From NCBI GenBank assembly GCA_039814545.1, contig JBCCBB010000005.1:1-64000 (forward strand): a DNA stretch of 64,000 nt, read 5' to 3'. Position 1 is the stretch's first letter. Each line of letters begins with the position of its first letter. The notes beneath the pieces are model-generated. The model had not been told where the DNA came from. It was given only the letters and a program-made list of their open reading frames with translations, and searched no databases. This stretch comes from CALBPI01 sp039814545 (GTDB taxonomy: Bacteria; Pseudomonadota; Gammaproteobacteria; Steroidobacterales; Woeseiaceae). Made by a program: the position numbers and the translations under genes. Shown here piece by piece: positions 43,933-52,451 of this stretch.

Positions 43933-44313
43933 ATGCGCAATCCACTATTTGTGATCCTCACGCTACTGTTGGCCCTCGTTGCGGGTAGCGCCAGTGCCGG
44001 TGAGGTCATCGCCAAGTTCTCGGGCTCTCGCGGCAAGACGACTGTCGCGTTTGAAACCGACGGGCCCTGGTTGCTCGAGTGGCGCATCAACAGCGAATAC
44101 GTGCGGCAGTCGTCGTTCGAGCTGAACCTTATCAATGCCGATACGGGGCTGTTCGACAGCCGCATTCTGCAAACCAAGCGCCTCGGCAACGGGCTGAAGC
44201 TGTTCCGCCAGGAAGGTCGCTGGCGCTTCGAAGTCAGTGGTAACTTCACGGACTGGTACCTGACCGTCGAGCAACTGACGGAAGCCGAAGCCGAGCAGTA
44301 CACGCCCCGTTAG
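43933..44313 (+). CDS. Small exported protein of unknown function
   Basis: A 126-residue protein with a Sec signal peptide (NPLFVILTLLLALVAGSASA) and a beta-rich mature part of about 100 residues (FSGSRGKTTVAFETDGPWLL). No Cys in the mature part. I do not recognise a family. It is the last gene of the five-gene group, 14 bp after the GST_N gene. Confidence 0.7.
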   Translation: MRNPLFVILTLLLALVAGSASAGEVIAKFSGSRGKTTVAFETDGPWLLEWRINSEYVRQSSFELNLINADTGLFDSRILQTKRLGNGLKLFRQEGRWRFEVSGNFTDWYLTVEQLTEAEAEQYTPR

Positions 44314-44322
44314 GGCGAGCCG

Positions 44323-44814
44323 TCAGGCCGCGATACGCTGGCCCAGGCGTGCCTGAATCTGGCGCGCAAACGGCAACGGCACGCGGCGCGGTAGTGTGAG
44401 GTGCACCTTGCGCACATTCAGAAAGATCCAGCGGTGCTCGAGGATGTTGAAGGCTGCGGCCAAGTCCCAGACGGGCGGCAGCACGTACACCACTTCCTTG
44501 CCCACGCGGCGCAGCTCGGCGTCGAAACGATCGGGGTCATCGATGTGCTCGGCGGTATGGGAGCACAACACCGTCTCGAACTGGCCGTCGTCAAAAGGTA
44601 GCCGGTAGATGTTCTTCACCTGAACGAAGTTCGGGACATCAGCGTGCTGCGTGATGTCGGCGTTGACGCCACCACCGTCAACGGCGCCGCAACAGATGTT
44701 GAGGTCCCAGCGACGTGCGCCGACGATCCTGGTCTTCAGGTGCCGGTAGCTGTACCAGTGAAGGAACACGACGATCATCGTAACGGCGACGACGAGTGCA
44801 AAGAACAGAGCCAT
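44323..44814 (-). CDS. Membrane-anchored class I methyltransferase-like protein
   Basis: A 163-residue protein with an N-terminal helix (LFFALVVAVTMIVVFLHWYSY) and a shortened SAM-methyltransferase fold: LNICCGAVDGGGVNADIT (motif I region), NIYRLPFDDGQFETVLCSHTAEHIDD. It is shorter than typical methyltransferases (about 200), so catalysis is uncertain. ATG at 44814 is chosen because GGGGG lies 5 bp upstream; GTG at 44820 is possible. Confidence 0.75.
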   Translation of the reverse strand: MALFFALVVAVTMIVVFLHWYSYRHLKTRIVGARRWDLNICCGAVDGGGVNADITQHADVPNFVQVKNIYRLPFDDGQFETVLCSHTAEHIDDPDRFDAELRRVGKEVVYVLPPVWDLAAAFNILEHRWIFLNVRKVHLTLPRRVPLPFARQIQARLGQRIAA

Positions 44815-44888
44815 GGGCACCCCCGGGATTGCGGGCAGGCAAAGTGCCGGAGCCTATCAGACGCCCTGTGACGGTTTCGTGACGGCGG

Positions 44889-45464
44889 CTAGTCGCGAGC
44901 CCGCACGTCTGCCACAAAGGGCTTGTGCGCAGCAATCTCGTCAGCGTCGAGACCTACGAGCTCATAGGGCAACACGAGCCAGTCCTGCGTTTCGTGCAGG
45001 TAATAGTCGGGAGCTGCGCCTGACTTGTTGAGGTCGGGTTTGTGCCAGATCGTGGCTGTTCGCACGTCATCGGGCATGTTGCGCTTGAGCTTGGTCGCCA
45101 GCCGGCGGCGCACGACATCGAGTGTCGAGCCCGAACCCGACACATCGTCCACGATGAGCAAGCGGTCTTCGGCGTCGAGCGTTTCCAGCAGGTACTGCGT
45201 GCCATGCACGCGAATCTCAGCGGCCGGGTCGCCAACCATAGTCTCGTAGTGCGCGAGGCCGCGGTACGACGTACGCAAGGCAATGTGGTTGGTCTCGACG
45301 CCCAGATACTGCAGGCACTCCTGCACGTAGATGCCCACGGAACTGCCACCGCGCCAGAGACCCACGAGAAACGTCGGCCGGAAGCCAGAGTTGAAAATCG
45401 CTACACCGAGCCGAAAGCCGTCTTCGATGAGCGCCTGTTCACTCACAAATGTCTTCGTTGCCAT
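44889..45464 (-). CDS. Phosphoribosyltransferase, purine type (paralog A)
   Basis: A 191-residue PRTase-fold protein. The PRPP loop is LLIVDDVSGSGSTLDVV, deviating from the usual DDVxDTGxT. FRPTFLVGLWRGG and HIALRT are conserved with the paralog across the divergent gap. The C-terminal WHKPDLNKSG, PDYYLHET and DWLVLPYEL resemble archaeal-type guanine/xanthine PRTases. Purine salvage is the likely role; the substrate is not determined by sequence. Confidence 0.85.
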   Translation of the reverse strand: MATKTFVSEQALIEDGFRLGVAIFNSGFRPTFLVGLWRGGSSVGIYVQECLQYLGVETNHIALRTSYRGLAHYETMVGDPAAEIRVHGTQYLLETLDAEDRLLIVDDVSGSGSTLDVVRRRLATKLKRNMPDDVRTATIWHKPDLNKSGAAPDYYLHETQDWLVLPYELVGLDADEIAAHKPFVADVRARD

Positions 45465-45488
45465 ACGCCAGTCTAGCACCGGCTTGCA

Positions 45489-45507
45489 CGCGCGCGCCGC
45501 GCGCGCG
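45489..45507. repeat. Alternating CG tract between divergent phosphoribosyltransferase genes
   Basis: A 19-nt run of C and G, alternating except for one CC step, is centred in the 53-bp gap between the two start codons (45464 and 45518). It is nearly self-complementary. Possible regulatory or Z-DNA-prone element; no protein site is recognised. Confidence 0.5.
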
Positions 45508-45517
45508 ACAGTGGGTC

Positions 45518-46084
45518 ATGGTGGACAAGCTCTACATTGACGCCCAGGACCTGCTCGAGGACAGTTTCAAACTCGGGGCGGATATCGTGGCCAGTGGCTT
45601 TCGGCCCAGCTTCATTCTCGCGCTCTGGCGTGGGGCCGCGCCGATCGGTATTGCCGTGCAAGAGTTTCTGGCGTGGCACAGTATCGAAACCGACCACATT
45701 GCTGTGCGCACGGCGTCGTACACAGGCATAGACAATCAGTCGCGTGAGATTGCCATCTACGGCATGGGCTACCTCGTCAAGAATGTGACCCATGAAGATC
45801 GGCTGCTGATCGTCGATGACGTCTTCGACACGGGCCATACGATCGAGGCGATCATCGCCGAGCTGCGCGCCAAGACCCGGCGCAACGCACCACAGGACAT
45901 CCGCGTTGCGGTGCCCTGGTACAAGCCTTCACGCAACGAGACGGGCCGTGTGCCCGACTACTTCCGTCACGAAACGACACGCTGGCTCAAATTCCCGCAT
46001 TCGCTGGAGGGGCTGACGCCCGCAGAGGTGCGCACGCACCGCCCGGCGCTCGCCGACATCCTGGCCGACGCCAAGACAACCTAG
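45518..46084 (+). CDS. Phosphoribosyltransferase, purine type (paralog B)
   Basis: A 188-residue PRTase-fold protein with the canonical PRPP loop LLIVDDVFDTGHTIEAII. FRPSFILALWRGAAPIGIAV and TDHIAVRT align closely with paralog A. The C-terminal block WYKPSRNETGRVPDYF, HETTRWLKFPHSL also matches. Likely a hypoxanthine or guanine/xanthine phosphoribosyltransferase. ATG at 45518 is used; the frame is open slightly further upstream. Convergent with the PhyH-family gene through a shared CTAG. Confidence 0.87.
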   Translation: MVDKLYIDAQDLLEDSFKLGADIVASGFRPSFILALWRGAAPIGIAVQEFLAWHSIETDHIAVRTASYTGIDNQSREIAIYGMGYLVKNVTHEDRLLIVDDVFDTGHTIEAIIAELRAKTRRNAPQDIRVAVPWYKPSRNETGRVPDYFRHETTRWLKFPHSLEGLTPAEVRTHRPALADILADAKTT

Positions 46085-46923
46085 AGTCGGAAGGGTGGCA
46101 GCGTCGGCCGCTGCAGCCAGTTTAATGGGGACCATTCCACGAGCTGCTCTGTCACGTGCATCGTGAAGGCGTGCCGTGATTTCTGCGAGCGGTTCTCGGA
46201 ACTGTAGTGCGGCATGCGCTCGTGGAACAGCACGACACTGCCCGCGGGCACGGGCACGGGCACGGCCGGCTCACTGCCCTGCCAGGGCGTGTCGTCGAGG
46301 GTATCGAGACCGCCTTCACGCGCGCGCCAATCCACGGTGTAGCGCTCGCGCAGCGGCAGCCGATGCGCGCCCGGCTGCATCCAGAGGCAGCCATTGGTCT
46401 CCGTTGCATCCTCGACGGCCACCCAGACACCCGTGACGCCCGGTGGCGCCGAGATCAGGTAGCTCGCGTCCTGGTGCCAGCGCACCTCACCGCCAATGCC
46501 GGGCTGTTTGAAGATGTACATGGTCTGCATGACCACAGGAGCGCTGTAGCCCAGGTCGCGCAGCGCGGCGCCGAACCAGGGGTGGCTGCAAAACGTGCGA
46601 AAGGTCGTGTCGCGATCGTGCAGCGCGTGGCCGATCTTGTTGATGGCCAGCGATTTGTCGCGATTCAGGCTGCCCGATTCGTCGACGGCCCCGGCTTCGA
46701 GAAAACAGTGCACGGCCTCGGACGAATCGAAGAAGTAGTCGTCGCGACCTGAATCCCGGTCATCGGTTCGAAACACCGTGCGGTGCGCGTCGGCGTCGAA
46801 CGCCTCGACGATGTCGAACGCCGCAGCCTGCAAAGCATGCATCTGCGCGGGCCGAAACACGCCCTCGATGGCCAGGAAGCCCTGCTCCCCAAACGTTTCG
46901 ATATCCGTATCGGACAGGGCCAT
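46081..46923 (-). CDS. Phytanoyl-CoA dioxygenase (PhyH) family Fe(II)/2-oxoglutarate enzyme
   Basis: A 280-residue oxygenase. Iron ligands are His150 and Asp152 in RWHQDASYLI, and His239 in MPHYSSEN. WVAVEDATETNGCLWMQPGAH is the usual conserved strand. The native substrate of such bacterial PhyH enzymes varies (acyl-CoA, amino acids, small metabolites). It is 3 bp after ureG, so it may be read with the urease genes, but no functional link is evident. Confidence 0.9.
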   Translation of the reverse strand: MALSDTDIETFGEQGFLAIEGVFRPAQMHALQAAAFDIVEAFDADAHRTVFRTDDRDSGRDDYFFDSSEAVHCFLEAGAVDESGSLNRDKSLAINKIGHALHDRDTTFRTFCSHPWFGAALRDLGYSAPVVMQTMYIFKQPGIGGEVRWHQDASYLISAPPGVTGVWVAVEDATETNGCLWMQPGAHRLPLRERYTVDWRAREGGLDTLDDTPWQGSEPAVPVPVPAGSVVLFHERMPHYSSENRSQKSRHAFTMHVTEQLVEWSPLNWLQRPTLPPFRL

Positions 46924-46926
46924 GGC

Positions 46927-47592
46927 TTATCCGGCGCTTGCCGTTGCCCTGTTTGTGAGACCACCCGCCTCGATCACAAACTCGGCGACGGCGTCGACCT
47001 GTTCGCCAGCGCGCACATTCGTGAAGAGGAAGGGTCGCTCGCCACGCATCTTGCGCGCGTCACGGTCCATGACCTCTAGGCTGGCGCCCACCATTGGCGC
47101 GAGATCGATCTTGTTGATCACGAGCAGATCGGACCGCGTGATGCCCGGGCCGCCTTTGCGCGGAATCTTGTCGCCGGCCGAGACATCGATGACGTAAATC
47201 GTAATGTCGGCCAGCTCGGGCGAGAACGTGGCTGCCAGGTTGTCGCCGCCCGACTCGATGATGACCAGATCAAGATCTTCAAAACGCCCGTGCATCTCGC
47301 GCACGGCGGCCAGGTTCATCGAGGCGTCCTCGCGAATCGCCGTGTGCGGGCAGCCCCCCGTCTCGACACCGATGATGCGCTCGGGCGGCAGCACGCCGGA
47401 CCGGGTCAGAAACTCGGCGTCCTCGCGCGTGTAGATGTCGTTGGTGATTGCGGCCACCGAAAACTGGTCGCGCAGGCGTTTACACAACGCCTCGGTCAGT
47501 GCCGTCTTACCCGAACCGACGGGTCCGCCGATGCCCAGCCTCAAAGGTCCGTTGCTGCTCAACACACGTCTCCCACGTGAGCCCATACCCAT
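46927..47592 (-). CDS. ureG: Urease accessory GTPase UreG
   Basis: A 221-residue SIMIBI GTPase that hydrolyses GTP during nickel delivery to urease. P-loop GIGGPVGSGKTALTEAL, the CPH nickel motif in GVETGGCPHTAIREDAS, the Walker B-like LVIIESGGDNLAATF and the G4 NKIDLAP are all present. Two ATGs, at 47592 and 47586, are possible starts. It is separated from ureF by two unrelated genes, which is unusual. Confidence 0.97.
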   Translation of the reverse strand: MGMGSRGRRVLSSNGPLRLGIGGPVGSGKTALTEALCKRLRDQFSVAAITNDIYTREDAEFLTRSGVLPPERIIGVETGGCPHTAIREDASMNLAAVREMHGRFEDLDLVIIESGGDNLAATFSPELADITIYVIDVSAGDKIPRKGGPGITRSDLLVINKIDLAPMVGASLEVMDRDARKMRGERPFLFTNVRAGEQVDAVAEFVIEAGGLTNRATASAG

Positions 47593-47642
47593 GCTCGACT
47601 ATCGAACAACGTTCGGGTCCGCGCAAGCACGGTGCCGCGCAC

Positions 47643-48350
47643 TCATTCGAGATAGACATCGATTTCATCGAGCACGCGCTCGAGTGCCGCGTCGGCGGAC
47701 TCGTACTGCAGGCGCAGCTGGCCGATGAGGTCGAGCTTGAACAGCGCGAGGTTGCGGATGATGCGCATCTCGGGCAACGGTGGATCCTCCCCGACGGGTA
47801 TGTCGTCGAGGTTGAACGGACTGTCCGGCACATAGCCAATCGCAAGGTTGTCGACGATGAAGCGATCAAAATTCATCTGCTGGACCGTCAACAGGTCCTG
47901 CTGGGACACGCCTATCGCGAACAGCGCGGCACTCATCCGGGCTAAGGACTGGCGCAGCGAATCGCTCGTAAGCAATGCCAGTTCGCCCGAATTTTCTAGA
48001 TCGTCATAGACGTTCATCTCCGGCGTAAAGCGCGGCCCGAACAGGTAGCCGGCCATGAGCGTCTGTTTCTTCTCCGGCCCGAAGTCTTCGGTGCCCTCCC
48101 AATAGACGATCTCCCGAAGCGCGCGCGCGACCTGGTCCGTATCCTCGATCGCGGATGCCAGCCGCTCTCGCGTCGCAACGACGTTGTCCCGGAGCGCCGC
48201 GATCCTCGCCGCCTCCTTCTTGCGATCTTGCCGGTCGGCCACCCAGCCATCGGCCCAGAGCGCAATCAGGACACCCAGCACGATGATCGCGAGCTCAGCG
48301 ATGAGTCGAACGGGGAGACTGGTGGCTTCCTGGGACTGGGGCTTACTCAT
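47643..48350 (-). CDS. Single-pass membrane protein (DUF6090-like), in the urease operon
   Basis: A 235-residue protein with one helix (LPVRLIAELAIIVLGVLIALW), then a helical soluble region (RQDRKKEAARIAALRDNVVA, a coiled-coil-like start). The segment after the helix and the MNVYDDLENSGELALL block resemble a family of uncharacterised bacterial membrane proteins. Function unknown. Its start overlaps the CpcT-like gene by 8 bp and ureG follows after 50 bp. Confidence 0.72.
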   Translation of the reverse strand: MSKPQSQEATSLPVRLIAELAIIVLGVLIALWADGWVADRQDRKKEAARIAALRDNVVATRERLASAIEDTDQVARALREIVYWEGTEDFGPEKKQTLMAGYLFGPRFTPEMNVYDDLENSGELALLTSDSLRQSLARMSAALFAIGVSQQDLLTVQQMNFDRFIVDNLAIGYVPDSPFNLDDIPVGEDPPLPEMRIIRNLALFKLDLIGQLRLQYESADAALERVLDEIDVYLE

Positions 48351-49314
48351 CTAAGGTCTCCTGGCTGACCGTCCGGCCCTGTCGTCTTGGTGACTTGGGG
48401 CTGACGCGACCATCATCGTAAGCGGCATCGGGGCGCCTGAGACAGCGGAGCTTCATGTCTTCTGCGGCCAGTGCGATGTTGTCCGAGTCCCGTACGCGGG
48501 CCTGCGAGTAGATTCGGCCCCGGTTCCTAGCCCGCAACACGAGGCCACGGGTGTCGTCGGCCGCGTAGCGTTGCAACACCCAGGTCCAGCCGTCGCGCTC
48601 GATGGCGCCACCCTGGTCATGGGCCCAGACGGCGCGTTCATCCGTGAAAGTACATCGGAAGGGCCGCGCTTTGCGCGCATGCGTCGGTGTGTCACCGCGC
48701 ATTCCAAACAGGTACTCACCCGCTGCACTGAGCCCGCGATCGGCAAACCAGATCGCATCTGTGCTCAGCATGAGGTATTCGTCGAGATACACGCGCTGGC
48801 CAAAGCGGGCGGACTCAAAGCTACAGGCGCCCTCATCGAGTCGACCTACTAAGCGATCGCCTTCGCGCTGCCAGAACAGATCGCAACCCGGCCACACAGT
48901 CGTGTCTTCAGGCCGAAGCTCGGCCAGCAACTCAGGCTTTCGATAAGCGCCGAGCAATGCATCCGTATCGGGCGGGATGTGCACGCGTAGCCGCAGCTGT
49001 TGCCGCTCTGGATCGATCGACACCGCGTAAACCCGCTGCCGGTACACCGCCTCCGGATCGCCATCGCGGTACTGCTCGGCGTAATACACGTATTCACCGA
49101 ACGCGGGCAAATCTACACGACGGAATATTGAGTGCCGACGGTAGTTGCGCTGTTCCGGCGGCAGCCTGGCGAGCCGCTGCTCCTCAACCTGCAAGGCGCT
49201 GTCGTAGCGCCCCGGAAACCAGTCTGCGAAATCCGCGAGATCCGCCTCGGGACCCTCTGCCCACGCGGTCTGCGCATAAAGCCAGACCAACGCGGCGAAG
49301 AACGCGCGCATCAC
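48343..49314 (-). CDS. CpcT/CpeT-like protein with signal peptide, in the urease operon
   Basis: A 323-residue protein. MRAFFAALVWLYAQTAWA looks like a signal peptide. The mature part has the CpcT/CpeT pattern: LADFADWFPGRYDS, FGEYVYYAEQY, VYRQRVYAVSIDPERQQLRL, WPGCDLFWQREGDRLVG. In cyanobacteria this fold attaches bilins to phycobiliproteins; non-phototrophs carry homologs of unknown role, probably lipocalin-like binding proteins. It overlaps ureF by 4 bp. Confidence 0.8.
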   Translation of the reverse strand: MMRAFFAALVWLYAQTAWAEGPEADLADFADWFPGRYDSALQVEEQRLARLPPEQRNYRRHSIFRRVDLPAFGEYVYYAEQYRDGDPEAVYRQRVYAVSIDPERQQLRLRVHIPPDTDALLGAYRKPELLAELRPEDTTVWPGCDLFWQREGDRLVGRLDEGACSFESARFGQRVYLDEYLMLSTDAIWFADRGLSAAGEYLFGMRGDTPTHARKARPFRCTFTDERAVWAHDQGGAIERDGWTWVLQRYAADDTRGLVLRARNRGRIYSQARVRDSDNIALAAEDMKLRCLRRPDAAYDDGRVSPKSPRRQGRTVSQETLDE

Positions 49315-49979
49315 GACCGGAACAGCCGCGTGTACTGCGTCTCGTGTTGCATGGCAGCGATGTCGGAAGCCAGCGTCGTGCTGGACAGATCGTCGAGCGC
49401 CGTCGCACCGGCCCGCGCGACCGCCGCATCGACAGCCGCTTCGAGCTGGGCCGTGATGCGCTGACCGTCGGTCTGCCCCAGCGGCACGAGTCGCACGGCT
49501 GCCGAGACGAGATTGGCAACGAACGCGTGCGCGTAGCCCGTTAGCGTGGCGCGCTTGGGAACGCCGTGCGCGGCAGCGGCAGCGCCGACCGCCACAGGGT
49601 AGGCACAGTCGTCAGGCAACATCTCAAGCGATGCGTCTGGCCACGTGGCGCGCACGGTGCCGACGAACGCCGTGCCCTGCGCCTGCGTTTCGGTAACGCG
49701 CTCTGCGGTGCCCGAGAACGCGAGTGCGAGCTCGGATAATTCGTTAACCGGCGCGCCCTCGCTTACTGCACGCCAGGCGGCCCCACAGAGCACCAGATCC
49801 GACTGACCACTGCCCTGCCTGATGAGCTCGGCGATCCAGTCGCGCACAGGTTCGGGCCGGGTCAGCCCTTCATGCTCGATCTGCCACTCGAGCCCGTGAC
49901 TGAAGGCGTAAGCGCCGACGGGAAACGACGGCGACAGCCAGCTCATGAGCCGGTACAGCGCAGCCGCGTCGTCGCGCAT
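49311..49979 (-). CDS. ureF: Urease accessory protein UreF
   Basis: A 222-residue all-alpha chaperone that recruits UreG to the apo-urease complex. It begins LYRLMSWLSPSFPVGAYAFSHGLEW, the family hallmark, and has YAHAFVANLVSAAVRLVPLGQTDGQ near the end. Its start overlaps the ureE stop by one base (TGATG). Confidence 0.95.
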   Translation of the reverse strand: MRDDAAALYRLMSWLSPSFPVGAYAFSHGLEWQIEHEGLTRPEPVRDWIAELIRQGSGQSDLVLCGAAWRAVSEGAPVNELSELALAFSGTAERVTETQAQGTAFVGTVRATWPDASLEMLPDDCAYPVAVGAAAAAHGVPKRATLTGYAHAFVANLVSAAVRLVPLGQTDGQRITAQLEAAVDAAVARAGATALDDLSSTTLASDIAAMQHETQYTRLFRS

Positions 49980-50419
49980 CAGTGGCCGTGCCCTGAGTAG
50001 GCGCCGCCCTCAGGCTGGAACGGGCGTTCGGCGGGCGTCGCTGTGCCACCCAGACCCGTGACCATGTCGGCGATCACGTGGTCGCTGGCGATGATGATGT
50101 GGTCGGCGTGCAGTTCTGCGGCCAGGTGACGGTTGCCGATGTGCCAGGCGATGCGCACGAGCGTGTCCGTGTCGGGTGCCGTGATCTCGAGCACGGGCTC
50201 GGCCTCGGCCACAACACGCACGTGGCTGCCATCATCGAGCGCCAGGATATCGCCGTCGCGCAGCGCCACGGCGTCGGGCAGGTCGAGGACGAAGGGCTGA
50301 CCCGCGTCGGTGGTCATGGCCATGCGGCGGCGGTGGCGACGGTCGTGCGCAAGCGTCACGGTGTCGTTGGCGTCGGGCGCCGCTGTGCCCGGCATCACGG
50401 TGATCGCGCGCGCGGTCAT
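49979..50419 (-). CDS. ureE: Urease accessory nickel chaperone UreE
   Basis: A 146-residue metallochaperone. The conserved nickel-site region reads IAWHIGNRHLAAELHADHIII. The C-terminal tail is short (GGAYSGHGH), with few His residues compared with the long His tails of enterobacterial UreE, so nickel storage capacity is probably small. It lies 7 bp after ureC. Confidence 0.95.
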   Translation of the reverse strand: MTARAITVMPGTAAPDANDTVTLAHDRRHRRRMAMTTDAGQPFVLDLPDAVALRDGDILALDDGSHVRVVAEAEPVLEITAPDTDTLVRIAWHIGNRHLAAELHADHIIIASDHVIADMVTGLGGTATPAERPFQPEGGAYSGHGH

Positions 50420-50426
50420 GAAAGGC

Positions 50427-52133
50427 CTAGTACAGGAAGTAACGCTGCGCCATGGGCAGCACGTCGGCCGGCTCGCAGGTCAGCAGTTCGCCGTCCGCGC
50501 GAACCTCGTAGGTCTCGGGATCCACTTCAATCTCAGGCAGCGCGTCGTTGAGCACCATGTCGGCCTTGCCGATGTTGCGTGTGTCCTCGACGGGCAGCGT
50601 GGTTTTCTCAAGCCCCAGGAACTCGCGCAGGCCGCCTTCGTGCGCGGCCTGCGAGAGGAAGGTCACGGCACTATTTGCGAGTGCGCCACCGAAGGCACCG
50701 AACATCGGTCGGTAGTGCACGGGCTGCGGCGTGGGAATGGACGCGTTGGGGTCGCCCATCGGGGCAGCGACAATACTGCCCATCTTGAGTACGAGATCCG
50801 GCTTCACGCCGAAGAACGCCGGCGCCCAGAGAACCAGGTCCGCAAGCTTGCCGACCTCGATGCTGCCCACGTGCTGCGAGATGCCGTGCGCAATGGCCGG
50901 GTTGATCGTGTACTTCGAGATATACCGGCGCACGCGCAGGTTGTCGTTGTTGCCCTGCTCCTCGCTAAGCCGGCCCAGCTGGCGCTTCATTTTGTCGGCC
51001 GTCTGCCAGGTGCGAATGAGCACCTCACCCACGCGACCCATGGCCTGGCTGTCCGAGGCGATGATCGAGAACGCGCCGCGGTCATGCAGGATATCTTCCG
51101 CCGCAATCGTCTCTTTGCGGATTCGGCTCTCGGCGAAGGCCACGTCCTCGGCAATTTTCGGGTCGAGGTGGTGACACACCATGAGCATGTCGAGATGCTC
51201 GTCGATGGTGTTCACGGTGTAGGGCCGCGTCGGGTTGGTCGATGACGGAATGACGTTGGGGAGACCACAGACCTTGATGATGTCGGGCGCGTGGCCGCCG
51301 CCCGCGCCCTCGGTATGGAAGGCATGAATCGTGCGGTCCTTGAAGGCCGCTACCGTGTCTTCCACAAAACCCGACTCATTGAGCGTGTCCGTATGGATCA
51401 TGACCTGCACATCGAGCTGATCGGCCACCGAAAGACAGTTGTCGATGGCTGCCGGCGTCGTGCCCCAGTCTTCATGCAGCTTCAACGCACAGGCGCCCGC
51501 ACGGACCTGCTCTTCGATAGCCGCGGGCAGGGCTGCATTGCCCTTGCCCGACAGCGCGAGGTTCACGGGGAACGCGTCCGCGGCCTGCAGCATGCGGCCG
51601 ATATGCCAGGCGCCAGGCGTGCAGGTTGTCGCGTTGGTGCCTGTGGCCGGACCCGTGCCGCCCCCCAGCATCGTCGTCACGCCCGACATGAGCGCGTCGT
51701 TGATCTGCTGCGGACAAATGAAGTGAATGTGCGCGTCGAACGCGCCCGCGGTGAGGATTTTGCCCTCGCCCGCGATGGCCTCGGTTGACGGACCGATGAC
51801 GATGTCGACATCAGGCTGAATGTCGGGGTTGCCGGCCTTGCCGATGCCCGCGATGCGGCCGTCGCGCAAGCCCACGTCAGCCTTAAAGATGCCCGTGTGG
51901 TCGACGATGAGCGCGTTGGTGATGACCGTGTCGACGGCACCGTCGATGCGCCGCATCTGCGACTGGCCCATGCCGTCGCGGATGACCTTGCCGCCGCCAA
52001 ACTTGACCTCCTCACCGTAGGTGGTGAAGTCGCGTTCGACCTCGATGAACAGGTCCGTGTCGGCCAGCCGCACCTGGTCGCCCGTGGTCGGGCCAAACAT
52101 CGCGGCATAGGTATCGCGTGGAATCGTCGCCAT
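50427..52133 (-). CDS. ureC: Urease alpha subunit UreC
   Basis: A 568-residue nickel amidohydrolase that splits urea to ammonia and carbamate. Nickel ligands visible: His135 and His137 (DAHIHFI), carbamylated Lys218 (CALKLHEDWG), His247 (MIHTDTLNESG), His273 (AFHTEGAGGGHAPDII) and Asp361 (IASDSQAMGR). The flap Cys-His region is MVCHHLD. All catalytic positions are intact, so it should be active. Confidence 0.98.
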   Translation of the reverse strand: MATIPRDTYAAMFGPTTGDQVRLADTDLFIEVERDFTTYGEEVKFGGGKVIRDGMGQSQMRRIDGAVDTVITNALIVDHTGIFKADVGLRDGRIAGIGKAGNPDIQPDVDIVIGPSTEAIAGEGKILTAGAFDAHIHFICPQQINDALMSGVTTMLGGGTGPATGTNATTCTPGAWHIGRMLQAADAFPVNLALSGKGNAALPAAIEEQVRAGACALKLHEDWGTTPAAIDNCLSVADQLDVQVMIHTDTLNESGFVEDTVAAFKDRTIHAFHTEGAGGGHAPDIIKVCGLPNVIPSSTNPTRPYTVNTIDEHLDMLMVCHHLDPKIAEDVAFAESRIRKETIAAEDILHDRGAFSIIASDSQAMGRVGEVLIRTWQTADKMKRQLGRLSEEQGNNDNLRVRRYISKYTINPAIAHGISQHVGSIEVGKLADLVLWAPAFFGVKPDLVLKMGSIVAAPMGDPNASIPTPQPVHYRPMFGAFGGALANSAVTFLSQAAHEGGLREFLGLEKTTLPVEDTRNIGKADMVLNDALPEIEVDPETYEVRADGELLTCEPADVLPMAQRYFLY

Positions 52134-52135
52134 GG

Positions 52136-52441
52136 TCAGAGTGCACCCATGATCTTGCCGTTGAAGCCGTACACCCGGCGCGCGCCGCTGTAGGGCACCA
52201 GCGTGACCTCGCGCGACTGGCCGGGCTCGAAGCGCACCGCCGTGCCCGCCGCAATGTCGAGCCGCATGCCGCGCGCCGCATCGCGGTCGAAGTCGAGCGC
52301 GCCGTTGGTTTCGAAGAAGTGGTAGTGCGATCCGACCTGGATGGGCCGGTCGCCCGTGTTCGCGACGTTCAGCGTGACCCGTTCGGCACCAGCGTTGAGC
52401 TCGATGTCCCCGGGGACAGTGATGACTTCTCCAGGGATCAT
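52136..52441 (-). CDS. ureB: Urease beta subunit UreB
   Basis: A 101-residue structural subunit: MIPGEVITVPGDIELN, TGDRPIQVGSHYHFFETN and RFEPGQSREVTLVPYSG. ATG at 52441 has GGAG 7 bp upstream; a longer in-frame start overlaps ureA and is not needed. Encoded separately from UreA, as in most Proteobacteria. Confidence 0.97.
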   Translation of the reverse strand: MIPGEVITVPGDIELNAGAERVTLNVANTGDRPIQVGSHYHFFETNGALDFDRDAARGMRLDIAAGTAVRFEPGQSREVTLVPYSGARRVYGFNGKIMGAL

Positions 52442-52451
52442 GCGAACGCTC

